Origin: Myxococcota bacterium
Lineage (GTDB): Bacteria; Myxococcota_A; Bradymonadia; UBA7976; UBA1532
Assembly (NCBI GenBank): GCA_018813065.1
Contig: JAHJCH010000304.1
Coordinates: forward strand, 1-36,948
Direction of reading: 5' to 3'
Length of the DNA stretch: 36,948 nt
The stretch's first letter is position 1, and the number at the start of each line of letters is the position of its first letter. Under the pieces are notes generated by a model, which saw only the letters and a list, made by a program, of their open reading frames with translations, had not been told where the DNA came from and did not search any database. The position numbers were made by a program, and so were the translations under genes. This document shows, in pieces, positions 1 to 8,070 of the stretch.

Positions 1-348
1 ATCGTCGAGGGGCGCGGCGCGCGGGGCCTCTTCTTGGGATCGCTGCGCAGCCGCCTCGCCGACGACGCGCTCTTGTTTTTGGCCGACCTTCATGGGAGAG
101 AGGGCCGCTGGAGTGAGGCATCAGAGAGATACATGGAGCTGATTGAGCGCTTTACGCGCAGCCCCCTCGTGCCCTACGCGTGGTGGGGGCGGGCCCGCGC
201 CGAGGCGGCCTTGGGCCACGCCGAGGCGGCTGAGGCGGCGCTGAGGCGGCTACGCCAAGGTGAGGGGCGGCTGGCGGCGCGCGCGCGTGAGATCCACGGC
301 CCGCTGCCGGCCTTGTCGCCGCGCCGGGCCGAGGATCTGCGCCCGTGA
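1..348 (+). CDS. C-terminal part of a TPR-like protein (5' truncated by window edge)
   Basis: The reading frame is open from base 1, so the start lies left of the window. The visible 115 residues are rich in Ala, Arg and Glu and form helix-turn-helix pairs with the TPR look (for example WSEASERYMELIERF, then WWGRARAEAALGHAEAAEAAL). TPR proteins are scaffolds for protein contacts; no enzyme motif is visible. The stop codon overlaps the GTG start of the downstream ABC ATPase by 4 bases, so it is probably translationally coupled to the MCE transport operon and may serve the same complex. That role is inference. The family is called only from the helical repeat pattern. Confidence 0.55.
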   Translation: MVEGRGARGLFLGSLRSRLADDALLFLADLHGREGRWSEASERYMELIERFTRSPLVPYAWWGRARAEAALGHAEAAEAALRRLRQGEGRLAARAREIHGPLPALSPRRAEDLRP

Positions 349-1067
349 TCGAGCTGCGCGGCGTCGGCGTCGCCTTCAACGCGCGCGCCGCGCTCAGCGA
401 CATCAGCTTCCGCGTTGAGCGGGGCGAGACGCTGGGCATCATCGGCGCGGGGGGGGCGGGCAAGACCTTGATCCTCAAGCTGATCTGCGGGCTCTTGCGC
501 CCCAGCCAGGGCCAAGTGATCTTCGACGGTCAGGCATTGGGCGGCCTCGACGAGCGCGCGCTGATGCGGCTGCGTGGGCGCATGGGCATGATCTTCCAAA
601 ACAACGCCCTCTTTGACTTTATGAGCGTCGGCGACAACATCGCTTTTCCGCTGCGGCGGCTGGGCGAGGTGGACGAGGCGGCCCTCCAAGCCAAGGTCCA
701 CCAGCGCTTAGAGGAGGTCGCGTTGCCGCGCGCCTATGACCAGCTCCCCCAGGCGCTCTCTGGGGGCATGAAGAAGCGCGTCTGCCTCGCCCGCGCCACG
801 ATCCACGATCCTGAGCTGATGCTCTGCGACGATCCCACCGCCGGGCTGGACCCGGTGACCACCAACCGCATCTTCCGTCTGCTCAAGGCCACCCAGGCGC
901 GCAACCGCGCCACCGCGTTGATCGTCAGCCACGAGGTTGAGGACCTCCAAGAGATCTGCGATCGGCTGCTGATGCTCGAAGGCGGGCGGATGATCTTCTG
1001 GGGCAGCGTCGCCGAAGCGCGAGGCGGCCCCGAGGGGGTCCGTGAGTTCCTCATGGGGCGGCGATGA
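345..1067 (+). CDS. MCE/Mla-type ABC transporter ATPase, subunit A (MlaF-like)
   Basis: This 240-residue ATP-binding subunit should power a phospholipid (MCE/Mla) transporter on the cytoplasmic face of the inner membrane. Walker A is GAGGAGKT at 34-41, the Q-loop is Q85, the signature LSGGMKKR starts at 138, and the H-loop sits in IVSHE. The residue after the Walker B aspartate, normally the catalytic glutamate, is aspartate here (LMLCDDPTAGLD, D162-D163). It starts at GTG, overlapping the upstream stop by 4 bases, and overlaps the next permease gene by 4 bases. A second, different MlaF-like ATPase lies at 2560-3303; its signature motif is the degenerate part. The two probably form a heterodimer with one canonical and one degenerate site. 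Confidence 0.9.
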   Translation: MIELRGVGVAFNARAALSDISFRVERGETLGIIGAGGAGKTLILKLICGLLRPSQGQVIFDGQALGGLDERALMRLRGRMGMIFQNNALFDFMSVGDNIAFPLRRLGEVDEAALQAKVHQRLEEVALPRAYDQLPQALSGGMKKRVCLARATIHDPELMLCDDPTAGLDPVTTNRIFRLLKATQARNRATALIVSHEVEDLQEICDRLLMLEGGRMIFWGSVAEARGGPEGVREFLMGRR

Positions 1068-1810
1068 ACGCCCTGCTCAGCGGCCTGGAGACCCTCGGGG
1101 GCTTGGCGCTCTTTATCGGATCGACGCTGCGCGCCGCGCTGCGCCCGAGGCTGGATGCCTTTGAGCTGTGGCGCATCCTCCACCGGGTTGGCGTGCGCTC
1201 GTTACCCATCGTGATCATCACCGCCGTCTTCGCGGGCGCCATCGCCGCGCTCCAGGTGGGCACCTATGTCGTCAAGTTCCGCGCCTACGAGGTGGTGGGC
1301 TGGGGCTTTGGCTACGCCGTCTTCCGCGAGCTGGGGCCGCTCTTGATCGGGCTGATGTTCTCGGGGCGGGTCGGCGCCAACCACACCGCCGAGCTGGGCA
1401 CCATGCGTGTCACCGAGCAGATCGACGCCCTGCGCGCCCTGGCCATTGACCCGATCCACTACCTGATCCTGCCCCGCGTCCTCTCCATGATCGTGATGAT
1501 GACGCTGCTCAACGCGGTGGGGGATCTCTTCGCGCTGCTGGGGGGGATGGCCACGGCCTGGGGGCTGATCCACGTCGATCCGTGGGTCTTTTGGAACTCC
1601 TTTATCGAGTACGTCAAGCTCGGCGACTTCCTCAACGGGATGATCAAGGCCAACGCCTTTGGCGCGGCCATCGGCCTGCTCAGCTGCGGCTTTGGGATGC
1701 AGGTGACGGGGGGGGCGCCGGGCGTGGGGCGGGCCGTCAACGCCAGCGTGATGGCCTCGGCCGTGGCGATCTTCTTCTTGGACTGGCTGATCACGGCGGT
1801 GCTGCGATGA
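1064..1810 (+). CDS. MlaE-family ABC permease, first copy
   Basis: A 248-residue integral membrane permease of the MlaE (DUF140) family. These proteins form the membrane core through which lipid passes between the ATPases and the periplasmic MCE ring. The family hallmark is present around residues 105-125 (ELGTMRVTEQIDALRALAI), flanked by hydrophobic segments typical of the 5-6 helix fold. The start overlaps the ATPase stop by 4 bases (ATGA) and its own stop overlaps the second permease start in the same way. The second permease differs in sequence, so this operon appears to build a heterodimeric membrane core instead of the usual MlaE homodimer. Confidence 0.92.
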   Translation: MNALLSGLETLGGLALFIGSTLRAALRPRLDAFELWRILHRVGVRSLPIVIITAVFAGAIAALQVGTYVVKFRAYEVVGWGFGYAVFRELGPLLIGLMFSGRVGANHTAELGTMRVTEQIDALRALAIDPIHYLILPRVLSMIVMMTLLNAVGDLFALLGGMATAWGLIHVDPWVFWNSFIEYVKLGDFLNGMIKANAFGAAIGLLSCGFGMQVTGGAPGVGRAVNASVMASAVAIFFLDWLITAVLR

Positions 1811-2556
1811 GCGGCGCCGCTTGGCGCGACACCCGCGCCACGATCCAGCTGGGGATCGACGCCGCGCGCGCCTCGCTCCGCGCGCCCTGGGGCGGCGCGG
1901 CGGTCTACGAGCAGATGTACGCCATCGGCAACCGCAGCGCGCTCTTTATCCTGATCACCCAGGGCTTTCTTGGCGCGATCCTCAACCTCCAATCGGGCTA
2001 CCAAGCGCTGCGCGTGCTGGGCGACGCCTCGATGATCGGCGAGCAGCTCTTACCCCTGCTCATTCGTCAGCTAGGCCCGACGCTTACGGGCCTGATGATC
2101 GCCACGCGGGTGGCCACGGGCATCGCCGCAGAGCTGGGATCGATGAAAGTGACGGAGCAGATCGACGCGCTGCGTATGTGCAACGCCTCGCCCGTGGATT
2201 TCCTTGTAAAACCAAGGCTAATTGCCTCGATCATGATGGTCCCGGTGCTGACGATCCTGGGGATCCTCAGCGCCTTTATCGTCGGCGCGGCCACGGTCTA
2301 CGCCGTCTTTGGCACCAACCCCAGAACTTACGCGACGTTTGATCAGATTACGCTCCTCGATCCCATCGAATGTATGCTCAAAGCGCTCAGCTACGGCGCG
2401 CTGATCCCCATCATCGCCAGCGCGGCGGGGCTGGCGGCGCGGGGGGGCAGCGAGGGCGTCGGTGAAGCCACCACGCGGGCGGTGGTCAGCGCCAGCCTCA
2501 CCGTCATCCTCGTGGACTTCTTGATCGGGGGAGCGCTGTTCCCCTTTCGGATATAG
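1807..2556 (+). CDS. MlaE-family ABC permease, second copy
   Basis: A 249-residue MlaE-family permease. The start at 1807 is the ATG overlapping the preceding stop (ATGA); an upstream extension in this frame would only read through the first permease gene. The hallmark ELGSMKVTEQIDALRMCN is clear, followed by hydrophobic segments and a C-terminus ending FPFRI. It diverges from the first copy in its N-terminal amphipathic region and loops, so it is not a recent duplicate. It is followed after 3 bases by the second ATPase gene. The gene order ATPase-permease-permease-ATPase-MCE suggests an ancient duplication of a MlaF-MlaE pair with inversion of order or rearrangement. Confidence 0.92.
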   Translation: MSGAAWRDTRATIQLGIDAARASLRAPWGGAAVYEQMYAIGNRSALFILITQGFLGAILNLQSGYQALRVLGDASMIGEQLLPLLIRQLGPTLTGLMIATRVATGIAAELGSMKVTEQIDALRMCNASPVDFLVKPRLIASIMMVPVLTILGILSAFIVGAATVYAVFGTNPRTYATFDQITLLDPIECMLKALSYGALIPIIASAAGLAARGGSEGVGEATTRAVVSASLTVILVDFLIGGALFPFRI

Positions 2557-2559
2557 CCG

Positions 2560-3303
2560 ATGATCCGCTTCATCGACGTCTACAAGCGCTTCGGCGCGCG
2601 TGAGATCCTCAAGGGCGTCAGCCTCGACGTGGACGAGGGGCAGATCCTCTTCATCATCGGCAAGAGCGGCGCGGGCAAATCCGTGCTGATCAAGCACCTG
2701 GTGGGGCTCCTGCGCCCGGACGCGGGGCGGATCATCTTCGAGGGCCAGGACATCACGCGCTTCAAGGAGCGCGACTTCTACCCGCTGCGCAAGCGCTGCG
2801 GCATGGTCTTCCAGCACAGCACGCTCTTTGACAGCATGACGCTGATCGAGAACGTGGCCCTCCCCATCCGCAAGCACCAAGGGCTGAGCCAGCGCGAGAG
2901 CTTAGCCCAGGCGGCGGGCTACCTTGAGGCGGTGGGGATGGAGCAGATGGCCTCGGCGCGGGTCACCGACATCGGCGACGGGCTGCGCAAGCGCGTGGCC
3001 ATCGCCCGCGCGCTGACGCTCTCGCCGCGCTACATGATCTTTGACGAGCCGACCACGGCGCTTGATCCGCTCAGCGCGCTGCGCATCGATCGGCTGATCC
3101 GCCAGCTCAGCGACGAGCGGGGCGTCACCAGCATCGTCATCTCCCATGATCTGCGCAGCGTCTTCAGCGTCGCCGATCGCGTGGTCATGCTCTACCAGGG
3201 GCGGGTCCAGCTGGACGGCGCGCCGGAGGACTTCCGCCGCAGCGTCGATCCGATCATCCATCAATTCGTCAACGGCCTCCCTGACGGCCCCATGGAGCTT
3301 TGA
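2560..3303 (+). CDS. MCE/Mla-type ABC transporter ATPase, subunit B (MlaF-like, degenerate signature)
   Basis: A 247-residue MlaF-like ATPase. Walker A is GKSGAGKS at 34-41, the Q-loop is in GMVFQHSTLFD, Walker B with the catalytic glutamate is intact (YMIFDEPTTALDP, D162-E163), and the H-loop is in ISHDL. The ABC signature is altered: where LSGGQ is expected the protein reads IGDGL at 138-142, followed by the normal RKRVAIARAL. In an ABC dimer this motif contacts ATP bound to the partner, so the defect falls in the same composite site as the Glu-to-Asp change in subunit A. The gene follows the second permease by 3 bases and directly abuts the MlaD-like gene. Confidence 0.9.
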   Translation: MIRFIDVYKRFGAREILKGVSLDVDEGQILFIIGKSGAGKSVLIKHLVGLLRPDAGRIIFEGQDITRFKERDFYPLRKRCGMVFQHSTLFDSMTLIENVALPIRKHQGLSQRESLAQAAGYLEAVGMEQMASARVTDIGDGLRKRVAIARALTLSPRYMIFDEPTTALDPLSALRIDRLIRQLSDERGVTSIVISHDLRSVFSVADRVVMLYQGRVQLDGAPEDFRRSVDPIIHQFVNGLPDGPMEL

Positions 3304-4341
3304 ATGTCCGAGCGCAGCCTCAAGATCAAGGTCGGGCTCTTGGTGGTCTTCGCCCTCACCTGCCTGATGGCCTTCGTCGCCATCCTCGGCGCCTTCTCGG
3401 TGCAGCCACGGCGCGCCTACTTCATCGAGCTGTCGGACTCGGGGGCGCTGCTGGTGGGCGCGCCGGTCAAGATCGCGGGGGTGCGGGCGGGGCGCGTGGA
3501 GGAGGTGGAGTTCCTCGTCGCGCGTGACGCGCGCAAGAGCGCGCCCAAGCGCGGCGAGTCACATAAGCCGATCAACGTCCGTGTTCGCATCGAGGTGGAT
3601 GAGGACAAGGCCCCCGCGATCCGCAAGGACGCGGAGTTCTTCGTCACCTCCCAGGGGGTCTTGGGCGAGAAGTACTTAGAGATCTCACCGGGGACCGCCG
3701 AGGCGGAGGCCTGGCCTGGAGGCAGCCATATTCGGGGCAATGATCCGCCGAGGCTTGATCTGCTGATGGCTCGCACGGATCACATCCTGGAGCAGCTGGA
3801 GGGCGCGCTGGGCCAGCCGGGCGGCGCGGTGGACTTTGGTCAGCTGGTGGGCAACCTCACGCGGCTCAGCGCGCGCTTGGACGCGGCGCTGGCCAAGCAC
3901 GAGGGCGCGCTGGATGGGATGGTCGTCGATCTCTCCGCGCTCCTTAAGGACACGCGTTCATGGATGGGCGCGCTGAGGGCGGCGGCGCCGCCGGCGCAGA
4001 TCGGCGCGACGCTGCGCGAGGCGGAGGGGGCGGCGCGGCGGCTCAACCGCCTGGCGCGGGCCTTAGAGGCCACGATCAAGGAGGCGGATCGGGGGCTGCG
4101 GGGCCTAAACGGGCTGCTTGAGGAGACACGCGGGCCGCTCAAGGCGGCGCTCAGCGCGCTGCTCAAGGCGGCGGAGGACGTGCGGTCGCTGCTCAAGGCG
4201 GCGCGGGAGATCACCCAGCGCGTCAAGGATGGCCGAGGCACCGTCGGGGCGCTTCTGCGAGACGGTGAGGTTTACGATGATCTCAAGGCGTTTTTGAGGG
4301 AGCTGCGGCGAGATCCGTGGAAGTTAATGTGGCGGGAATAG
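3304..4341 (+). CDS. MlaD-like MCE-domain lipid-binding protein
   Basis: A 345-residue inner-membrane-anchored periplasmic protein. A single N-terminal helix (about 8-30) is followed by one MCE domain (about 38-135) with the family patterns VGAPVKIAGVRAGRVEEVEF and GVLGEKYLEISPG. MCE domains assemble as hexameric rings that carry lipid. After the domain comes a long Ala/Leu/Arg/Glu-rich helical tail (about 150-345), as in MCE proteins that build a tunnel or contact an outer-membrane partner. A GGAG Shine-Dalgarno lies 7 nt before the ATG. It is the last gene of the plus-strand operon; its stop codon directly touches the stop of the convergent fused ABC gene with no intergenic base and no visible terminator. 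Confidence 0.92.
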   Translation: MSERSLKIKVGLLVVFALTCLMAFVAILGAFSVQPRRAYFIELSDSGALLVGAPVKIAGVRAGRVEEVEFLVARDARKSAPKRGESHKPINVRVRIEVDEDKAPAIRKDAEFFVTSQGVLGEKYLEISPGTAEAEAWPGGSHIRGNDPPRLDLLMARTDHILEQLEGALGQPGGAVDFGQLVGNLTRLSARLDAALAKHEGALDGMVVDLSALLKDTRSWMGALRAAAPPAQIGATLREAEGAARRLNRLARALEATIKEADRGLRGLNGLLEETRGPLKAALSALLKAAEDVRSLLKAAREITQRVKDGRGTVGALLRDGEVYDDLKAFLRELRRDPWKLMWRE

Positions 4342-5949
4342 TTAAAACACAATTGAATCAAACTCAAAGAGTGCAAAAACCATATGAGTAATTAAAACAA
4401 ATAGCGTACCTAAAATAATGGACATTGTAATGTCTTTACTGATATCGGATGAAGTGTATTTTGGACGGCTCCCAATAAAATAAACGATATTTGCGAGCCC
4501 CCAGCCACTCACCACTTGTTTAAATATCAACCAGTCAGCTCCAATCAGAAAAGATGATGTTGTGTCATTTAAATACATATTAAAAATTGAATCCGCCCAG
4601 ATTAAATTAAAATTTGGATGGAGGTATAAAAATACGGCGATACATACCGCTTTTGATAGATAAAAACCCATCAAAGTCAAGAGTGGAACACTTAAAATAT
4701 ATGAGTAGATGACATTTGTATGTATATATGATTTAGGAGAGCCGCCTAAAGAGCTTATCGCGTCAAGCTCTTGAAGATAAACGCGGTTTCCAATATCAGA
4801 GGCCACAGCAGCGCCGCTCCTGGCGGCGAGTAAAATTGCAATAATAAGAGGAATCACAATTCTAAATAACGCAAAGCCTAAAACACCTAGAACTTCCTCT
4901 GTAATAAGCGGCTTAGTATAGTAAGAATAAGGTAAGTATTTAAATGTAAAATAGCTTCCGACAAAACCGATGATAATCGAGGCCATACTTACATATATAA
5001 CTGAAGATAAAAATGAAGTTAATTTTATATAATGAAATAAAAACCTTAACCCCCACTTTTGACTTTTCCATAGCGGTATCGTTCTAAACAGCGAGGATAT
5101 GATCAGCTTTAATGACAATAAAAATAAAAACGTCGTTTTTTCTAATATGTTTGCGGTATTCTTGGTTATTCTTTTTAATATATGAGTATGAAGTTCATCG
5201 GATTTTATTTCTGATTTAAAGATATCGTCTTGAATCAGAGCTTCAAATTGATGCATCGGTATTTCAACAATCTTTTTGTTTTGAGAATCCAATAAAAGAA
5301 TTCGATCAACAAACGGTAAAAAATCTTCATATTGATGAGTTACAATAATAGAACAGCTTTTTTTAAATAATTTATGCGTCGATTTTATCAGATTCGCCGC
5401 TTTTTTCGATGAATAAGGGTCGAGTCCTGCGGTTGGTTCATCATAAATAACGATATTGGGATTGTAGGCAAGGGTTCTTGCGATGGCAATCCGCTTCTTT
5501 TGCCCTCCACTGGCATAGCGGATTGAAGTGCTTGCATCAATTTCAAGCTCTTTTAATAAGTTTAGTTTTAAATTTAATTTTTCTTCTTTTGAGATTTTAT
5601 GTGGGCTGTGGTTGAAGGCAAAATCAAGATTTTGATCTATTGTGTAGCGATCAAACAGGGCTCCATCCTGAAATACAATGCCAATTGGGTTTTTCTTTCT
5701 AAAAACGTAAGAATTACTTAAATAATCACGCCCTTCAATTTCAATAGCGCCTTGTATGCTGATGTTAGAAGAATTATGATCAATTAAGCCTGTTAAAACT
5801 TTCATAAATACAGATTTTCCAGATCCACTGCCACCGATTAACAATATAATTTCGCCATCATATATATCTAAAGATTGATTTTTAATTAAGGTGTTGCCAC
5901 TCACTTCAATCGTGAGGTTTGATATCTTAATAACTTGCGTTTTTTCCAT
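4342..5949 (-). CDS. Fused MlaF-type ATPase and MlaE-type permease (single-chain MCE ABC core)
   Basis: This 535-residue protein joins two parts that are normally separate. Residues 1-240 are an ABC ATPase with canonical motifs: Walker A GGSGSGKS, signature ASGGQKKR, Walker B IVIYDEPTAGLDP, and H-loop IVTHQYED. Residues about 270-535 are hydrophobic and contain an MlaE-like hallmark in which the usual EQIDAL appears as QELDAISSLGGSP. Two copies would form a complete homodimeric transporter. The gene is strongly AT-rich (TTA, ATT, AAA codons) against GC-rich neighbours, which suggests transfer from another lineage. It follows the MCE-like gene by 2 bases and is the last gene of the cassette. 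The domain assignments are firm; the substrate is inferred to be lipid from the MlaE relationship. Confidence 0.85.
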   Translation of the reverse strand: MEKTQVIKISNLTIEVSGNTLIKNQSLDIYDGEIILLIGGSGSGKSVFMKVLTGLIDHNSSNISIQGAIEIEGRDYLSNSYVFRKKNPIGIVFQDGALFDRYTIDQNLDFAFNHSPHKISKEEKLNLKLNLLKELEIDASTSIRYASGGQKKRIAIARTLAYNPNIVIYDEPTAGLDPYSSKKAANLIKSTHKLFKKSCSIIVTHQYEDFLPFVDRILLLDSQNKKIVEIPMHQFEALIQDDIFKSEIKSDELHTHILKRITKNTANILEKTTFLFLLSLKLIISSLFRTIPLWKSQKWGLRFLFHYIKLTSFLSSVIYVSMASIIIGFVGSYFTFKYLPYSYYTKPLITEEVLGVLGFALFRIVIPLIIAILLAARSGAAVASDIGNRVYLQELDAISSLGGSPKSYIHTNVIYSYILSVPLLTLMGFYLSKAVCIAVFLYLHPNFNLIWADSIFNMYLNDTTSSFLIGADWLIFKQVVSGWGLANIVYFIGSRPKYTSSDISKDITMSIILGTLFVLITHMVFALFEFDSIVF

Positions 5950-5951
5950 AT

Positions 5952-7256
5952 TTAATCTCGCTTTCCATTAAAAAACTTATGAAGTAGGTCTTCGTTTCTC
6001 ATTTCGACGGGCTTTGTGTAAATATAAAATCTATCTTTTTGTAGGATTTGTCGTCGAATGACCTTCGCTAACTCAGGGCTGATCGGTGTGATTCCATCTG
6101 AGATTTCAAGGTTGAGTAGAATTTGATATGCCATATTGAGCGCATAAGGCTCAAATTTTTCAAGTAAATCAACTGTAATCTCTTGCAATCTTGGTTTCCA
6201 TTTTAGCTGAAACTCATTTAAAATCTCTGGTTTTGTTCGTGCATATAGCTCTTGTACCGATTGTTTAATCCAATCTGAGATCTCTTGGTCTTCAAATAAT
6301 TTTTTGATCGCAGCGATTGTAAATTCTTTGATTTCTTTATTTTCTTTTATATTTGAAATAATCTGAATTTGCGCATTTTTAATTTCATCCGCATATTTAC
6401 TGACGATCAACAACGCCTCTTCATCAAAAAACTGCTTAATTCTTTTCTCTACATGATCTGTATCAGTGCCAGGTAAAGTTTGGTAAACATACAAAAAACC
6501 AACTTCAGCGGTGGGGAATTGGTCTACCATTTCTTTTAAGATCGGATTGATTATTTTAAGCGCTTCTAGCTCAACTATAGGCCAAATTTTTTGTTTAAAT
6601 ATGGGTTTAAATTCTCGTTCCAGGTACTCTTCTTTTAATTTTTTGGAATATATATCAATCATCGTTTGTGTGCTATCTTTATTTAAAAAAGATATCGCAT
6701 TTTTCTTAATAATACCAAGGCTTTGGTCAAAGATTTCCATTGCAATCGGTGGTAAATCATCTTTTAGCTCAATAAGATGCTTTTCAAAATATAATTTAAG
6801 CTCAGTTTTAATTTGATCCAACTTTTGATCAGGTACGAGCATCGATATCGTAGAAATTGGGTCAAGCGGCTCTTTTACGAGCACAAATTCACTTTTGTTA
6901 TTTATTAGATTTATATAATCCTCGTATACTGTTATGTATACCGTCATTTTTGTCGATTTTCTCGAGTATTTCTTGGATTTTATGCATCCAATCTCAATTT
7001 TATTTTGATCTTCAATTAAATAAAGCTTATCTCCTGGTTGAATCGAGACCCAACCATCATAAATCACGCCAATTTCAAGCGGATCGATTAAATAATTTTG
7101 TTCTTTTATATATTTCTTAATTCTGGCTTTAGAGCTAATGATCTCAGGGTCATGCGACGCTAAAAGCCAGACAAAAGTATAAGCAAGAACAATTGCAACA
7201 GATGTCCATAACAGCAGCCCAAATAAAACATATGGAACTCTGTTTTTTTTAATCAC
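5952..7256 (-). CDS. Membrane-anchored periplasmic protein with probable divergent MCE domain
   Basis: A 434-residue AT-rich gene product starting at GTG, which overlaps the upstream stop by 4 bases (GTGA). Residues about 9-32 form one membrane helix. Residues about 60-125 follow the shape of an MCE domain: VSIQPGDKLYL would match the glycine-rich start of the domain, NKIEIGCIKS the 'VKVGRV' strand, KMTVYITVYEDYINL the next strand, then NKSEFVLVKE. The remaining 300 residues are helical, charged and low in Gly/Pro, perhaps a periplasm-spanning rod. Its position between an outer-membrane-type protein and a fused ATPase-permease suits an MlaD role. The MCE call rests on a hand alignment and could be wrong; the topology is more certain. 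Confidence 0.55.
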   Translation of the reverse strand: MIKKNRVPYVLFGLLLWTSVAIVLAYTFVWLLASHDPEIISSKARIKKYIKEQNYLIDPLEIGVIYDGWVSIQPGDKLYLIEDQNKIEIGCIKSKKYSRKSTKMTVYITVYEDYINLINNKSEFVLVKEPLDPISTISMLVPDQKLDQIKTELKLYFEKHLIELKDDLPPIAMEIFDQSLGIIKKNAISFLNKDSTQTMIDIYSKKLKEEYLEREFKPIFKQKIWPIVELEALKIINPILKEMVDQFPTAEVGFLYVYQTLPGTDTDHVEKRIKQFFDEEALLIVSKYADEIKNAQIQIISNIKENKEIKEFTIAAIKKLFEDQEISDWIKQSVQELYARTKPEILNEFQLKWKPRLQEITVDLLEKFEPYALNMAYQILLNLEISDGITPISPELAKVIRRQILQKDRFYIYTKPVEMRNEDLLHKFFNGKRD

Positions 7257-8014
7257 AGCTCAACCCCCAATCCTAACCTCATCATTTTTTCAGGGAAGGC
7301 GTCACGCAAGCCAGGGTGTGGCGGGCTGGCGTGGAGTCGATAACGCCACGTCATCTCAAAGAAACGCAGGCTCACCGCGCCGACCATCGCCTCCATGCCA
7401 AAGGAGAGCACCGGGCTCAGCGCCCAGCCCTCCGGCCCGCCGCCTTCGCTGAACCCGTCGGCGATGAGCCCCCCTGAGACATAGGCGTTGATCACGTCAA
7501 ACATCACGTCGTCGGGGCGGACTCGCCCCGGCATCACCGCGCCTCGGCTGATAAAGAACGGCGCGTAGGAGAGCACCCCAAGCTTGTAGACGAGCGGCAC
7601 GGTCAGCGCCTCGAAAGGGTATGAAGCCGCCTGGGGGCGCTCCTGACGCCCCCAGGCCTCCGCCGTCGGCGCGATCTCATAGCCCCCCCACACATAGCCC
7701 AGGCCCACCTCAATCGCTTGGTAGCCCTCGCGGCGCCGATCAAAGAAGAAGCGCCGCTCATAGCTCAGCTCCGCCCCCGAGGCGTGGCTCGCTTGCACGC
7801 CGCCGCCTTCAAGATCGCTCAGGCTCAACGGGCTGGCCCCCCACTCCAGCGTCCAAGACAGCCGCAGGGCCTGCGCATGCCCCTGAGGCGCCGGACGCGC
7901 CATCGCCGCGCCCGGCCCAAGCTGCGCTGTCAACCAGAGCAGGATAAAGCGGCGCGAGACAAAGAAGCGCGCCGCTCGCTCCAAGAGGAGGAGGGGCGCG
8001 GCGCGTTGAGTCAT
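7253..8014 (-). CDS. Putative outer-membrane protein of the divergent MCE cassette
   Basis: A 253-residue GC-rich gene. The ATG at 8014 is preferred over a TTG 12 bases upstream because a GGAG Shine-Dalgarno sits 7 nt before it. An N-terminal hydrophobic region (about 20-40, ending GAAMARPAP) looks like a long signal peptide. The rest alternates polar and hydrophobic residues with aromatic girdles (YVWGGYEI, MTWRYRL) and ends MRLGLGVEL, as expected for an outer-membrane beta barrel. No family is recognised. Translation is coupled to the AT-rich MCE-like gene through a 4-base overlap, so it may be the outer-membrane end of that system. The sharp change in base composition between the two coupled genes is unusual. 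Confidence 0.6.
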   Translation of the reverse strand: MTQRAAPLLLLERAARFFVSRRFILLWLTAQLGPGAAMARPAPQGHAQALRLSWTLEWGASPLSLSDLEGGGVQASHASGAELSYERRFFFDRRREGYQAIEVGLGYVWGGYEIAPTAEAWGRQERPQAASYPFEALTVPLVYKLGVLSYAPFFISRGAVMPGRVRPDDVMFDVINAYVSGGLIADGFSEGGGPEGWALSPVLSFGMEAMVGAVSLRFFEMTWRYRLHASPPHPGLRDAFPEKMMRLGLGVEL

Positions 8015-8070
8015 TGCGCGCTCCAACCGAAGATGTTTAGGTTTCGCGTCAAGTCTTCACAGGAGTCCCA

